Source: Agrocybe praecox
Lineage: Eukaryota; Basidiomycota; Agaricomycetes; Agaricales; Agrocybaceae
DNA: 64,000 bases
Direction of reading: 5' to 3'
Assembly (NCBI GenBank): GCA_964017145.1
Contig: OZ024851.1
Location: forward strand, 2,046,001-2,110,000
Part shown: piece by piece, positions 38,326-48,418 of the stretch
How positions within the stretch are numbered: the first letter of the stretch is position 1
How the letters are laid out: the number at the start of each line of letters is the position of its first letter
Program-made: the position numbers and the translations under genes
Notes under the pieces: model-generated
Told to the model about the DNA's origin: nothing
Seen by the model: only the letters and a program-made list of their open reading frames with translations
The model's database searches: none

Positions 38326-38817
38326 ACCACCGGTAACTTATTTTGTCAATGCCGCCTTACGCCGTCTCAATTTGATGCGCTGTGCGATGCGCAACCCGGC
38401 AAATTAGTGCCGCACATTTTTCATCACTCAAGAGTCAAAATGCTACAAGCATCAGAAGTTTAACACTTTACTTTTTTGAGGTTGTGCAACCCGAAAAAGC
38501 GGCTAAAAGCGTCAAAGTAACAAGCTAAAAAACCTAGGTGCCCGATATCAAAAAGTTGATTTATTGGTGAAACAATAGAAAATAAATTGCACAGATTTAC
38601 TTAGGGCTGAAACAATGATAAAATAGCTTAACTTCTCACCTTTTTCAGCTTGTAGCTTTTTTGAAATCAGGAAATAAGCTAAAAGCGGCCAAAAGCGGCC
38701 AAGTAAATTGTAAGGTTACTGATGCCAATGCCGATCCACCCATCAAACTATATTTAAATGTGCGCGGCAGTGCCGGCAGATAATACGACCAAGTTAGTAG
38801 AAAATTCATAGTTTGTA

Positions 38818-38911
38818 GATAATCAACCAAAAGTTGGTAGGCAATCCGTTGAAGTTGGTAGACAATCCAAGAAGTTTATAGATAATTCATGCCATGTGGT
38901 GGATAATCCAT
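38818..38911 (-). repeat. Right subterminal repeat cluster
   Basis: Four or five copies of the same short repeat in inverted orientation (AAGTTGGTAGGCAATCC, AAGTTGGTAGACAATCC and more divergent copies), mirroring the left cluster. Confidence 0.75.
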
Positions 38912-38968
38912 TTATTATTATTAAGTACATGTTGATAATATACAAAATTTATCTATGTATTAATTTTA

Positions 38969-38992
38969 TTTATTTGTGCGAACGGGCACTCA
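38969..38992 (-). repeat. Right terminal inverted repeat
   Basis: 24 bp, TTTATTTGTG to GGGCACTCA, the reverse complement of the left terminal repeat, followed directly by TA. Confidence 0.85.
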
Positions 38993-39261
38993 TACTCAGC
39001 ATAGATCACCATACGCTTGGCCACATTAAGATCAGAACGAGTCATTCAACAACCATTACACTAGGTGAGATAGTAGCCTCAAACATGAAGAACTTTTGAT
39101 CACGTTGCCGTCACAATGCAAAAGGTAATAAGCATCATCTGTCAGTCCATATAGAAAGTCGACCATTTTGTTCCTTCAAGAATGGAACAAGGGATACAAT
39201 CTCGCTTGACCAATTATTTTCTCCTTAAAAAGGTCTTCCAATAAGAGCAAATTTCCCACAA

Positions 39262-41028
39262 ATGCTTTCTTCAGATACTTACACTCCTTCCGCAATTCAG
39301 GACCTTATAGTGCAAGTCTTTCGCGAAGCAGCGATCACCCGCTACCTACAACGTATGCTATGCTTCATTCTGGCTGCACTCGCTGACAAATTTCTACTTG
39401 TATGGGGTTATAGTTGCATCATATTGCATTCCATCAATTGACTATGGTGAGCTCGTGTTGGCCACGAGATTTTGGCAAAGAATTTGAGCTGATGCGTGTA
39501 ATATATGCATAAGCTCTCACTCTTGATGATGAGGTGAGTAGTCGTCATTTCAAGAATTCTGCAAGTTAACACACTAATAACGTTATGTAGATCAAGTACT
39601 TTTGGGTGAGGGATTTTCATTGTTGAGATTCATTGCAAAGTTGGCCTTAATTTTCTGGGTTGATGACATAGACAAAAGATTTTGGATTTGGGAGTGTGAT
39701 ATTTTTAATGGTAGGGGTTTTCACTGGACCTTTGAAATTTTCAAGGACAAATATCTTTTTCTTCTCGATCACTGTAGAATCGATACTATACACTTGCGGC
39801 GTCAATGTGAGTACGAACTTGCATATCTTGAAGGTGCTTCTACTAATCATGATCTTGTTCCACGTCAGATACGACATATACGGTGAGATCATATGCATTA
39901 TCCTCCAACCCTTCAACGCGGGTATAATTAGTTCTTGGCCATTCTTAACATATACTTTGATAGCGATCACAAGTTCCTTCACGATCTCCGCAGTGAGTTT
40001 CTTAGAGGATCCTTTGCAGTCTAATAACCGAACCTAATTACTGGTTTAGGGGCAGGGGGATATATGTAAGTATATAATGACTACCTTCCTCAAACAAATA
40101 ACAAAATGGTTTTTTATTGTGATGATACAGGTATAACATTCTTTCAGTGGCTCGGATGGGGAGAGCTAGTGGCATCTGTGCTTGCGACAAGTTAGTAATA
40201 AATCTATGTTACCGCAACCTGCAACTGATGGGGATACAAATTATAGCGATATTGATCATGCGTGTCTATGCCCTGTATGGCCTGAACAGAAAGCTACTGG
40301 GGCTCCTACTCACAGCTCTGCTGGCAGGGTCGGGTATATCTGCATGGCTTATGAAAACAGGCTATTCTCAAGCCTCAGGTCTGTCATTGTCATGCAAAAG
40401 AGGGCTACAAGTAAATCACAAATTAACAACAGGATTGATACAACAGGCTTAATTGTGATTATAGTGCCTACCCAGAAGACTCCAGTGTATTTTTGCAATC
40501 CTGGAGTCACCGGACCTCACGCAAAATTCCCCTGGGCGGTTGGAGCCACTCTTGACACTATTTTATGCGCACTGGTCATTTACAGAGTTATTCGAGCGCA
40601 TAACGTCAAAATTAAGGATATCATCACATATCGTAAAGCCGGAACACGTCTTGTCGTAATGCTTATGAGAGATTCTATAATATACTTCCTTGTGTACGTG
40701 GCACAGTCATGACCACACTTGTCCGTACTGATTTACAGGTTTAAATAGCGCATTTATCACATACCTCGCTTGCTTCCTTTTTATGGCATTCGCCCCGGTA
40801 TGCAATATACGTTTCTTTTTGACTGGAGCATGACATTAATATTTGCGACAGTCGCATCTTGTAGGTATACCCATTGGTTATGCTCTGGTGCTCCCTTCTA
40901 GCATAGCCAGCAGAATGATGATTCATATTCGCGAGGTAGAAACTAGAATCCTTGATTTGCTACTACGCTTACTCATCATCGGATTGTTTAGAATCAGTAC
41001 AAGGCAACTCAAATACCGTCTACAGTGA
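39262..41028 (+). CDS. DUF6533-type multi-pass membrane protein
   Basis: Resembles the basidiomycete DUF6533 family, multi-pass membrane proteins of unknown function. Start 39262 reads MLSSDTYTPSAIQDLIVQVF. The family hallmark appears as TLDDEIKYFW, assembled across an intron near 39530-39610 (normally YDYxLTLxxEIxxxW). Later exons give hydrophobic helices: IQIIAILIMRVYALYGLNRK (about 40230-40290), LLGLLLTALLAGSGISAWLM, PWAVGATLDTILCALVIYRV (about 40530-40590), and SHLVGIPIGYALVLPSSIAS followed by RMMIHIRE near the end. The RVYALYG motif is typical. The stop used is TGA at 41026-41028. Exon phases between 39620 and 40140 were not resolved, as two overlapping frames both look plausible, so slight decay cannot be excluded. 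Confidence 0.55.
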
Positions 41029-41486
41029 CTGACGTAGATGAATGGTTTTACGAGTAGGGATACAAGCACGAAAAGAAGGTTTATTTATCAACGGCTATAC
41101 TACATAGGACACTTGATTACAACCACAACCCCTCAAGAACACTTTCTGGCGTATTGTATGATTGCTCTGCTAAGGATGAGTTCAGAGCTGAGCTGATTTG
41201 GAAGGCCTAGCAAGCTTCGCAATGGGACTGAGATAAGATCCTCTATCCTTTTCGAAAAAAAGCGTGGGAGCCGCGCGCTATGAAGATTTAAATATTTAAA
41301 CTCAGCTTCCTCGGTCTGTATATACAAGAAGTGCTCTGCATGGGCCACCTGACCCTTCTCGTCGCTTCAGCGCTATACAGGCCAATTGCCGGCCTAAAGT
41401 TAAATATACACTCTGCCGCTAATGAGTGACGACACTAATCTATATTTAGCTTATGGCGCTTAAAATGATGAACACTCATTTCTATA
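41029..41486. other. Spacer before the retrotransposon
   Basis: About 460 bp without a supported gene. It ends at the outer copy of the 102-bp repeat that marks the 3' limit of the DIRS-like element. Confidence 0.4.
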
Positions 41487-41588
41487 TCGAGATGTGTGAA
41501 AGGAGAGTGGGAGCACAACTGTTCGGGGGGTTGGGGGAAAGCTTAGCTCAGCTAAGCGGTACGCGGAGCAGAGAAAGGACCAGCCGCT
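41487..41588 (-). repeat. 102-bp direct repeat, outer copy (B2)
   Basis: Identical over 102 bp to 42081-42182, beginning TCGAGATGTGTG and ending CCAGCCGCT. It includes the short palindrome AGCTTAGCTCAGCTAAGC. It marks the 3' end of the DIRS-like element. Confidence 0.9.
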
Positions 41589-42080
41589 GGGCGGGTGGGC
41601 TCTCCTTGCTCGACGAATTTCGGTTGTGCACCTCTCTGACTTCCAATCACTTCGAATAAAGGATCCGTATTCGATGTACAATATTACAAACTTGATGTAG
41701 CATACGAAACGACGAGCAGGGAAAAACTGCTCGCAGCTAATTACTGATAGTCAAATCGTGTGATGTAACATTATTATAGCGAGTGGTAGGAAAGATGCGC
41801 TGGGAGACTGGTACAAGTAGGTAACAGATGCAACGCAATTTTAGAAATGAACAGAAATGAGGAGAGCCTGTGAGATGGGATGGCATGCAGACTTGAGGGT
41901 GGGTGGGTGGCAGAAAAAGGTAAGGTAACGGACGCGATGTTCGAGCTGTGGAACGTCGCGGTGTGAGTGATGGAAGTTGCTGGTGAACTCGCGCGAAAAC
42001 TTCATCACTCACCTAAGCTCGGCTGGACGCCGGGGCCGACCGTTCCGGGAGACCCCGTGCTAATCCAGCCTCAACGACGT

Positions 42081-42182
42081 TCGAGATGTGTGAAAGGAGA
42101 GTGGGAGCACAACTGTTCGGGGGGTTGGGGGAAAGCTTAGCTCAGCTAAGCGGTACGCGGAGCAGAGAAAGGACCAGCCGCT
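42081..42182 (-). repeat. 102-bp direct repeat, inner copy (B1)
   Basis: Identical to 41487-41588. It lies 12 bp downstream of the recombinase stop codon, the expected place of the inner arm. Confidence 0.9.
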
Positions 42183-42194
42183 TACCCAAACCAA

Positions 42195-43409
42195 CTAGCT
42201 GCGGCTGGAAGACGCGACCCCAACCTCCGAAACTGGTTCTTCTCGCCATAAACCGGTGAGGTGGCAAGACGCCACTTGCTCAAAAGCCCTGATGTATACT
42301 TCGTATGCAAGGGATTTCCATCTGCCTGCTAACCGAACAATTTCTGGGTCTACCTTCTGACCCAGGAAAAAAGACGCACCCCCGATACGAAATGAGTGGC
42401 CAAAAGAGGTTCCGAAACCCTTGGCAGCAAGAATCTCGTTGATGCGCTCCAGAGCACGCTGCTTGACCATGGGGCAGACACATCCTTGATCGTCTCTCCA
42501 TGAAAAAAGGGGGTCAGTGGCCATAGCGGGCACAATAATGGCCAAATTCAGGAGTGCTGCTATTGGGCACAAGGAACCCTGTACCGTAAGATAAACTGAC
42601 TGGATTTCTCCTGGTGCTGCAGTCTTGGCAGCTGGCAAATCCAGCCTGGCATACCGCTTGCCATTGATGTCCAGGCCAATAAACACATCCGAGCGCTTTA
42701 GATGGCGTGATCCGTTGAAGGCTGCGCGGGAGGTGACTGAAACTTCGCCAAAACGCATCATGCCCCAGAAGGCACAGCTGGCCATGGCCCAGACACAAGC
42801 ATCAAAGGGGCGTGAAATGTCGAGGGAGGCTTTCAAATGGTGAAGCATGGGTAATGTTACAGGAGGGCGGACGGGGCGCTTTCGGGAGCCTTGTAAGGAT
42901 TGGAGGCCACGCAACGACCACATAATGCGGTCGCGATCAGCATCAGTAAGTGGAGGGGGCCAGCCTTGAGCAATGTGCCATGCCCGTATTGCAGACAAAT
43001 ATTTCTGGATAACTGGGACAGAGACCTGCTCGAATGGTGGCAAAGATGATGCAGGGTAAACACTGAGCATAGAGGCATCTGCTGCTGCCCACAAGGCGAA
43101 GGAATGTAGTAATGAAAAGGATGCTGGAAGGCGCTCGGTTTCCGGGATAGAGAAAATATCACAAAAAATGTGGAATTTTCGCAGGCCAGACCCATAACTG
43201 CTGGTATCCTTCAATGAGGAGCGAGATGCGAGGTCCGCCAGCATGTGGATGGCAGGATTATTGATTGTGTTCGACGGAGGGGTATTTACACCTACCCAGC
43301 GGAACAAACGCTCATCAGCACGACAAGGAGGGCGCAGCAGGGAAGGGCGCAGGGTTAATGAGCCAGCCAGCGACAAGTCAGTGCTACTGCCGGTCAAGGC
43401 CCATACCAC
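42195..43409 (-). CDS. Tyrosine recombinase of DIRS-like element
   Basis: 404 codons in one exon. It joins the circular DNA copy of the element into the genome by cutting and resealing through a phosphotyrosine. An N-terminal core-binding-like helical part (SSYGSGLRKFHIFCDIFSIP, VSVPVIQKYLSAIRAWHIAQ) precedes the catalytic part. The first catalytic arginine is likely in MMRFGEVSVTSR (about residue 217), the H-x-x-R pair in GHSFRIGGASFF (about residue 345), then RLAGRWKS with the W/H position, and the nucleophile in the YEVYIRAF segment (about residue 374). The set seems complete. It overlaps the end of the RT-RNase H frame by 16 bp, an arrangement that suggests coupled translation. Confidence 0.85.
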   Translation of the reverse strand: MVWALTGSSTDLSLAGSLTLRPSLLRPPCRADERLFRWVGVNTPPSNTINNPAIHMLADLASRSSLKDTSSYGSGLRKFHIFCDIFSIPETERLPASFSLLHSFALWAAADASMLSVYPASSLPPFEQVSVPVIQKYLSAIRAWHIAQGWPPPLTDADRDRIMWSLRGLQSLQGSRKRPVRPPVTLPMLHHLKASLDISRPFDACVWAMASCAFWGMMRFGEVSVTSRAAFNGSRHLKRSDVFIGLDINGKRYARLDLPAAKTAAPGEIQSVYLTVQGSLCPIAALLNLAIIVPAMATDPLFSWRDDQGCVCPMVKQRALERINEILAAKGFGTSFGHSFRIGGASFFLGQKVDPEIVRLAGRWKSLAYEVYIRAFEQVASCHLTGLWREEPVSEVGVASSSRS

Positions 43410-44863
43410 TGGAGTTTATCGGAAAGGTGCGAAGGAAGAGCGAGCTTGAAGGGGGAGGTGGCCTGGGGAAAACCTCGCAGGAAGGCAGCAACGTCCCCTC
43501 GGGATAAAGGATCTGCCACATTTTCCTCGCTGGGCACGTACTGGGGGTGGCACACTACACCCAGCTTTGCCTGCAGAAGATATACATGCTTGAGTACCTG
43601 GTTGGTCGTCCGACTCCTTGAGCGGCCCTTGGAAAGCACCGAGACAACACCCATATTGTCCGAGCGAACTAAAACTGGACCAGGATGGAGAAGCTGCTGT
43701 GCAGATGCCATGCATAAACCCAATTCTACAGCCACTGCTTCCGCCCAACCAATATCGTGGGGTTTCCCTGGTCCCACTTCGAAACCAGGTGCCCAAGCCC
43801 AGATACCCCAAAAGGAACCAACAACAACACCAATCCCAAAGGAAGAGCTGGCATCGCCCCACCAACCAATGTCCACAGGAACAGCAGAAACCAGAGGGCA
43901 AACATTGGATAAAGAATGCAAAAGAAAGTGAATCCAGGACAAATCGGCTGTCACAGCAGGAGGGACCTCCAACCGTGTGCGAGCTGAAACAAAAACTGAA
44001 ACAAAGGAAGAAATAGAGCGAAGAAAAGGGCGGATCAGAGGGAAGATACACGAAGCATGCACCAACTTCCCATGGAGGCTGGCTGCATCCTTCAGGCGAA
44101 ACTTCTGGCCAGCTTCCAACCAAGCCAGGACCAGCTGTTTCACAGCTGTCAACTTCTCGGGAGGAAAAATTACTGACTTTGCAGCCAAATCCCAATCGAA
44201 ACCAATGTACCTTTGGACCTTCGCAAAAGGACGCATTTTCTCCAAACTCCAAGGAACACCAAAATCTCCGGTTAAGGACATGAAATCCTCCTCGGAGAAA
44301 GAATCCTGTGGCAGTTTTATGACGAAAAAATCATCCACCCACTTCAAAATTAAAGAGAAACCAGCTGCCTGGTATATAGCCACCAGCATGTCCGCAATGC
44401 TTCCGAACACTCCAGCACTGGAGGCCAGGCCAAACATCACAGCGCGGTCGACATAGACTAATCCTTCCCACATGATGCACAGGGAGCTCTGCTGATTGGG
44501 TCGCACAGGAGTGATGCGATAGGCAGCAGATATATCGAACGTGGCTGCTACCGCACCTTCGGGCAAAGATACGAGGAGTGCCGAACACTTGTCGAAGGTA
44601 CCCCATTCCGTCAGAAAGTCGTCGGAGCAAATACCCGCATTGATAGACATAAAAATTGGGTCCTTCCTGGGCCACGACATGTCCTGAATTAACCTCACTT
44701 TGTTGGAATGCGGTTTGGGCACTAAACCCAGGGGAGATGTGCGGAACGGGCCAATTAAAGATTCGAGCTCGGAAGGAAGAAAACCACAAGAATACTGCCC
44801 AGCAGCTTGCTCGGACTGGATGTAGGAAGTGATAAAGGAAGGATCGACACCTGTAGCAGTCCT
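43394..44863 (-). CDS. Reverse transcriptase-RNase H of DIRS-like element, 5'-partial
   Basis: Open from the truncation at 44863; the first ATG is at 44722, inside the RT domain. The protein copies element RNA into DNA and degrades the RNA strand. RT blocks visible: GLVPKPHSNKVRLIQDMSWP, TFDISAAYRITPVRPNQQSS (with the first catalytic Asp), FGLASSAGVFGSIADMLVAI, then the active-site WVDDFFV (the YxDD box, with V at x) and LEKMRPFAKVQRYIGFDWD. RNase H follows: DIGWWGDASSSFGIGVVV with its Asp, EAVAVELGLCMA with Glu, and VRSDNMGVVSVLSKG with Asp. It ends in the DIRS-typical YVPSEENVADPLSRGD. About 290 bp of frame before the ATG still align with the family (FLPSELESLIGPFRTSPLGL), so the N-terminus is lost rather than absent by design. 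Confidence 0.85.
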   Translation of the reverse strand, partial: RTATGVDPSFITSYIQSEQAAGQYSCGFLPSELESLIGPFRTSPLGLVPKPHSNKVRLIQDMSWPRKDPIFMSINAGICSDDFLTEWGTFDKCSALLVSLPEGAVAATFDISAAYRITPVRPNQQSSLCIMWEGLVYVDRAVMFGLASSAGVFGSIADMLVAIYQAAGFSLILKWVDDFFVIKLPQDSFSEEDFMSLTGDFGVPWSLEKMRPFAKVQRYIGFDWDLAAKSVIFPPEKLTAVKQLVLAWLEAGQKFRLKDAASLHGKLVHASCIFPLIRPFLRSISSFVSVFVSARTRLEVPPAVTADLSWIHFLLHSLSNVCPLVSAVPVDIGWWGDASSSFGIGVVVGSFWGIWAWAPGFEVGPGKPHDIGWAEAVAVELGLCMASAQQLLHPGPVLVRSDNMGVVSVLSKGRSRSRTTNQVLKHVYLLQAKLGVVCHPQYVPSEENVADPLSRGDVAAFLRGFPQATSPFKLALPSHLSDKLQWYGP

Positions 44864-45166
44864 TCATATATATAATATATGGTACCTGCCAGGTCATGTG
44901 CATGCATCCACAATGGGTCTTACGAGCGCTGGCACCTGCCATGTGTCACCTGTAGGGAAGGGTGTCGCCAAACATGAGCAAGCACTAGCCCGGAAGCACA
45001 TATTTGGAGCGGCATCCATATGTTTTGGATATTGTGGGTGGTAGGGGCCCATTTCCTTTGCGGAAAAGACATATATATGTTCTCAGAATATTTTAGAATT
45101 TATTGGGTACGTTTGCCCGGACATATTGCATACATATGGGATGGATTGACGACCGTATGTTTGGAT

Positions 45167-45340
45167 GACGTTCAAAAATAGTCGGGCAACCGGCTATTCT
45201 TACTTCCGGTTGTTCACGGCCTAATGACGTTTAAAAATAGTCGGGCAACCGGCTATTCTTACTTCCGGTTGTTCACGGCCTAATGACGTTTAAAAATAGT
45301 CGGGCAACCGGCTATTGTTACTTCCGGTTGTTCACGGCCT
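45167..45340. repeat. 59-bp minisatellite, three copies, hairpin in each
   Basis: Three almost identical 59-bp units start at 45167, 45226 and 45285. Each contains CAACCGG, a 12-nt loop and CCGGTTG, a 7-bp stem. Copies differ at one or two bases (TTCAAA/TTTAAA, ATTCTT/ATTGTT). Flanks at 44867-45166 and 45341-45555 hold AT-rich sequence with ATATATG words and no gene. Confidence 0.9.
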
Positions 45341-45555
45341 CTATTTTTATTCACATTGGACAACATAACAAAAATAAAATAAAACATATATATGTATATC
45401 TCAAAAATAGCACACGCGACCGTCATATTCTCGTTGGCCCAGAAAATTTATTGCACATTATATGATTAATATATGAGATGTAGCTATTGTATGATATCTT
45501 ACGGAATAGATATGTTCAATAATTAGCTATAGGAGGAAATAAACGAAGAAAAACA

Positions 45556-47979
45556 TCACTGCAGCTGAGAGTTTAGTAATCTGAACACCAAATGACAGTC
45601 GGCAACAGCAGCTTCCCATTCCGTGAGCGAGGAACTCTTACACGATAATTTCCACCCCCAGTAGAAGAGAGCCACGAGCACGCTGAGCATGCCATTGAGG
45701 CCTGGCTTCCTCAGCACCTCTAGGTCTCCACTAACGCGATCCTGATCAATTTCCCCATCCGCTGATAACCTCCAAGCAGGCTGAAGCGATTTCCACCAAC
45801 ACGCAAAGTCCTTGCCGAGCTTCTGAGGATCGTTGATGCTGGGTTGCCATGTATCGAGCGTTGGACGCGCGCGTTGGATCCAATCCTTTACCACAAGCGG
45901 CCGGTGCTTTGCTGAAATACGGCCTGACTCCTTATAATCATGCCGACGTTCAAAACTTGACCACTCCCTGACAAGCTCAATCCACCCGCTCCCTAAGCCT
46001 TGTCGGTCGAACATTGATACGGCCGAGCTAAACCACGGCCGAGCTTCGGGGTCTACGCGCAGGGTCTCGACCGCAGTGGAGACATCGAAAGACCCCAAAT
46101 CGTTGGGAGAGGCAGGGTGGGCAGCGCTGGGTTGAGTTCGGACCGGGGAAGTAGGAGTTAGGAATGGACTGTTGGCATTGGATTGATGACGTTTTGATGG
46201 AGGGAGGGCTGGGACTGATGCATCAACGTCGGGGGGCAGCTTGCGTTTCAAGTTCAGTGCTGACGGTGATGCTGCGTTCACTGCCGTTGTCGGCAAAGTT
46301 CCGTGAGAGGTTATATCCGAATTTGAGACAGTGTCAAGGAGGTTGGAAGGTTCCAGATTCTCTGATGTTGTCAAAAGTGCACGGATTGGAGAGCGAGGTG
46401 AAATGGGTGGTGACATTTCACGAGAGGGGGAACACCGTGGGGTAGAGGTTGAGTTTGGTTGGGTGGTGTTGGCGTCGTTTAAGGAGGGGACTTGTTCCAC
46501 ACTAGTTGATGTATTGTTGGCTTGTGAAATATATGAATTTTGCTGACCGACGATCGAAGCCGAGTTGTTGATCCTTGGCGAACAAGAGTCAGGTACCTTG
46601 ACTGACAGCAGACTCGGAGGGCGAGAGTCGGAGGACCTTGAAGACGATACAACAATGGGTGTTTGAGAACGAGAGCGACTTCGGGAAACCCAGGAGTCGA
46701 ACGTGTCTACGAAAACACCGTGTTCCTCTGCTGGGTCCATACCTATCAAAGGCTCAAACCCCTCTTCCTGGGGAAGTGCACGAGCGAGGCATTCTTCGAC
46801 AGCTGTTAGAAAATTAGATATATGACAGTATAAGAAATTAGTCAACTGAAAAAACTTACAGTAGCATTTTTGAAGGAAAGAACCGAACGCAGGTAGTATA
46901 TGTTTTTTGAATACCGCACGTTCGGCCCTCCCGAAATTCATTTTGACATCGCCTATCGTTGTTCCCGAGTGGACACTATATAATGCATATGAGCAAATGT
47001 ATATAAGATTGATAAAATTTATACTGTACCTGATAACGTTTAATCGCCCATTGTGAGCGGGCTCAGGTCCACCAGCGATAAGGCTCGCCTTCCAGCCTGT
47101 AGCCTCGCAAATGAGATCAAGAACCGGCTTAGCGAAGGCAGCCAGGCCTTGGATACATCTAAGGTATGTTAAGCACGAAATTTGTTGTTGTTAAAAACAC
47201 ACTTACCTTTGTCGATCGGCAGGTTTTGTTGAAGGCGGTCCCTTTGTATCTTCTTCCCATTTCTTGAGAACCTCTTGATGCTCTTCTCTCGCGGTCGCTT
47301 CCCACTCATCGCGTTTGTCTTTGGGCAATTTATCGAACATTTTTCTCGCCACTCGATCTCGCAGAGCAGTCAGCTCGTTTTTCTGAACTCCATTCAACTT
47401 CGCGATGTGTCTAGCTTCTGCGTTGATTGCGTTGGTTTGCATTTTTCGCCACGTATTTGCTGCACTGCGTTGCCGCGGTTTCTTGACACCAACCCCAGTG
47501 AGTTGATGGATGAGGATGTGGTATGGATTGCGAGCCCCAGATTCGTTAGCGTCGAGGTCATGGTCCTTAGAGTATTGGTAAGCAAGCCATCGCTTTATTT
47601 GCTGTGTAAATATTGATGACTGATAAGAAAAAGTGACGTAGGTGACAAGTGATTAGTCACTCACCGCTTTCCTTTTTACGATCAATTTCTTCCTCTCCTC
47701 GAGTTTCTTCATCGCGGCAACGAAGTCCTCTGCGCTCATCGCGTCTGGATCGGGCTGTTCTGGCTCTGGATCAGGTGCGTTCTCGTTAATGTTGGCAAGG
47801 AAATTCCCCGTTGGCTCCTGATCATGCGGAAGATCCACAGGAAAGCGTTTGAAGTAACGCCGCTGAATGTTAGCCAGTGCATCAGCCGCGTAATTTCCTT
47901 CGACGGCGCGAGCGTAAGCCGATTTCTCGTTCAAGAGAAACTCTTTTCTCATTCCGTGAAAAGCCCCTGGATTCACCAT
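45556..47979 (-). CDS. Agaricomycete-specific 'NPGAFHG' family protein, unknown function
   Basis: A protein type I recognise as recurrent in mushroom genomes but without an assigned function. The likely start at 47979 gives MVNPGAFHGMRKEFLLNEKS, then NIQRRYFKRFPVDLPHDQEP and a Pro/Asp/Glu-rich linker. The next exon reads IKRWLAYQYSKDHDLDANES and GARNPYHILIHQLTG (about 47450-47600). A charged coiled segment follows (ELTALRDRVARKMFDKLPKD, KRDEWEATAREEHQEVLKKW). A downstream exon (46941 to about 46870) reads MNFGRAERAVFKKHILPAFG. The long last exon has a Ser/Pro-rich low-complexity middle and a conserved end (WSSFERRHDYKESGRISAKH, RARPTLDTWQPS, FACWWKSLQPAWRLS), with the stop at 45556-45558. The W..H segment faintly recalls an HMG-box helix, which is speculative. 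An upstream exon beyond 47979 is possible. Confidence 0.65.
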
Positions 47980-48418
47980 ACTATAGAAAGTCAGCTTCGC
48001 GATACTTATTACCATCACACACAGCACAACCTCACCTGCAACATGGACGCGGATATTGACTGATTCGACGTGGTATTGGTACATGGACAAGTTTTTTTTT
48101 GGGTTTTGTATGCCAGTATGAGTCTCGTATCACTTGCTACCCACGAAACGTGTTCTCGATTAATACCGAGCCTTGTTTTACACTTACGTTCTTGTGCAGT
48201 GTAACAACCTAACCAAAACGGACGCATCGCCTATGTTTTTCAGTAGCTAACCCACTTTACCCAATACAGGATGGACTGCCCAGTTATTGTGAACGATGAG
48301 AGGATCTGTGTTCGACCCTGAACGGAAAATTGAGATAAATAGAGCAACAGGTTCGCCGTATGATTTCTCCAACAAATTTTTCTCGCTTCTATTGATCCAA
48401 CTCTGACCGCTTTTTACC
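47980..48418. other. Divergent spacer between two lineage-specific genes
   Basis: The two flanking genes point away from each other, so this 440 bp probably holds both promoters. Nothing else is recognised. Confidence 0.4.

Larger units (their letters stand above)
38049..38992. mobile_element. Non-autonomous TIR DNA transposon, 944 bp
   Basis: Both ends carry the same terminal inverted repeat, beginning TGAGTGCCCGTTCG and continuing CACAAATAAA, with a 3-nt insertion in the left copy. TA flanks each end (38047-38048 and 38993-38994) and may be the target-site duplication. Inside each TIR are clusters of a short repeat based on GATTGTCTACCAACTTT, facing inward in opposite orientation at the two ends. 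The middle holds no transposase, only AT-rich sequence with repeated AAAGCGGCCAAAAGCGG words. The structure is that of a MITE-like element needing a transposase in trans. The superfamily is not determinable; a TA duplication would argue against KDZ/Zisupton. Confidence 0.8.
41487..44866 (-). mobile_element. DIRS/Ngaro-like tyrosine-recombinase retrotransposon, 5'-truncated
   Basis: A retroelement on the minus strand encoding reverse transcriptase-RNase H followed by a tyrosine recombinase, the defining combination of the DIRS order, which integrates through a circular intermediate rather than with an integrase. The 3' end (low coordinates) carries two identical 102-bp direct repeats 594 bp apart, as expected for the B1-A2-B2 arms of Ngaro-type split direct repeats. 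The 492 bp between them contains a minus-strand frame starting at 42012 (MSDEVFARVHQQLPSLTPRR), which may be a duplicated start of the missing first (gag-like) ORF. The 5' end is lost: the RT frame hits a TGA at 44864-44866 next to a TA-rich run, and no A1 copy is seen. Both enzyme ORFs are intact, but without the 5' arm the copy is unlikely to move by itself. Confidence 0.85.

Noticed and set aside
38049..38992. Helitron
   Set aside because: It has clear terminal inverted repeats and lacks the TC start and CTRR hairpin end of Helitrons.
43446..44456. Plus-strand frames of up to 161 codons across the reverse transcriptase
   Set aside because: Antisense shadows of the RT-RNase H frame, whose catalytic motifs are clear.
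41487..44866. Crypton or Ty3-like element
   Set aside because: A tyrosine recombinase together with RT-RNase H excludes Cryptons (no RT) and LTR elements (integrase); DIRS/Ngaro fits.
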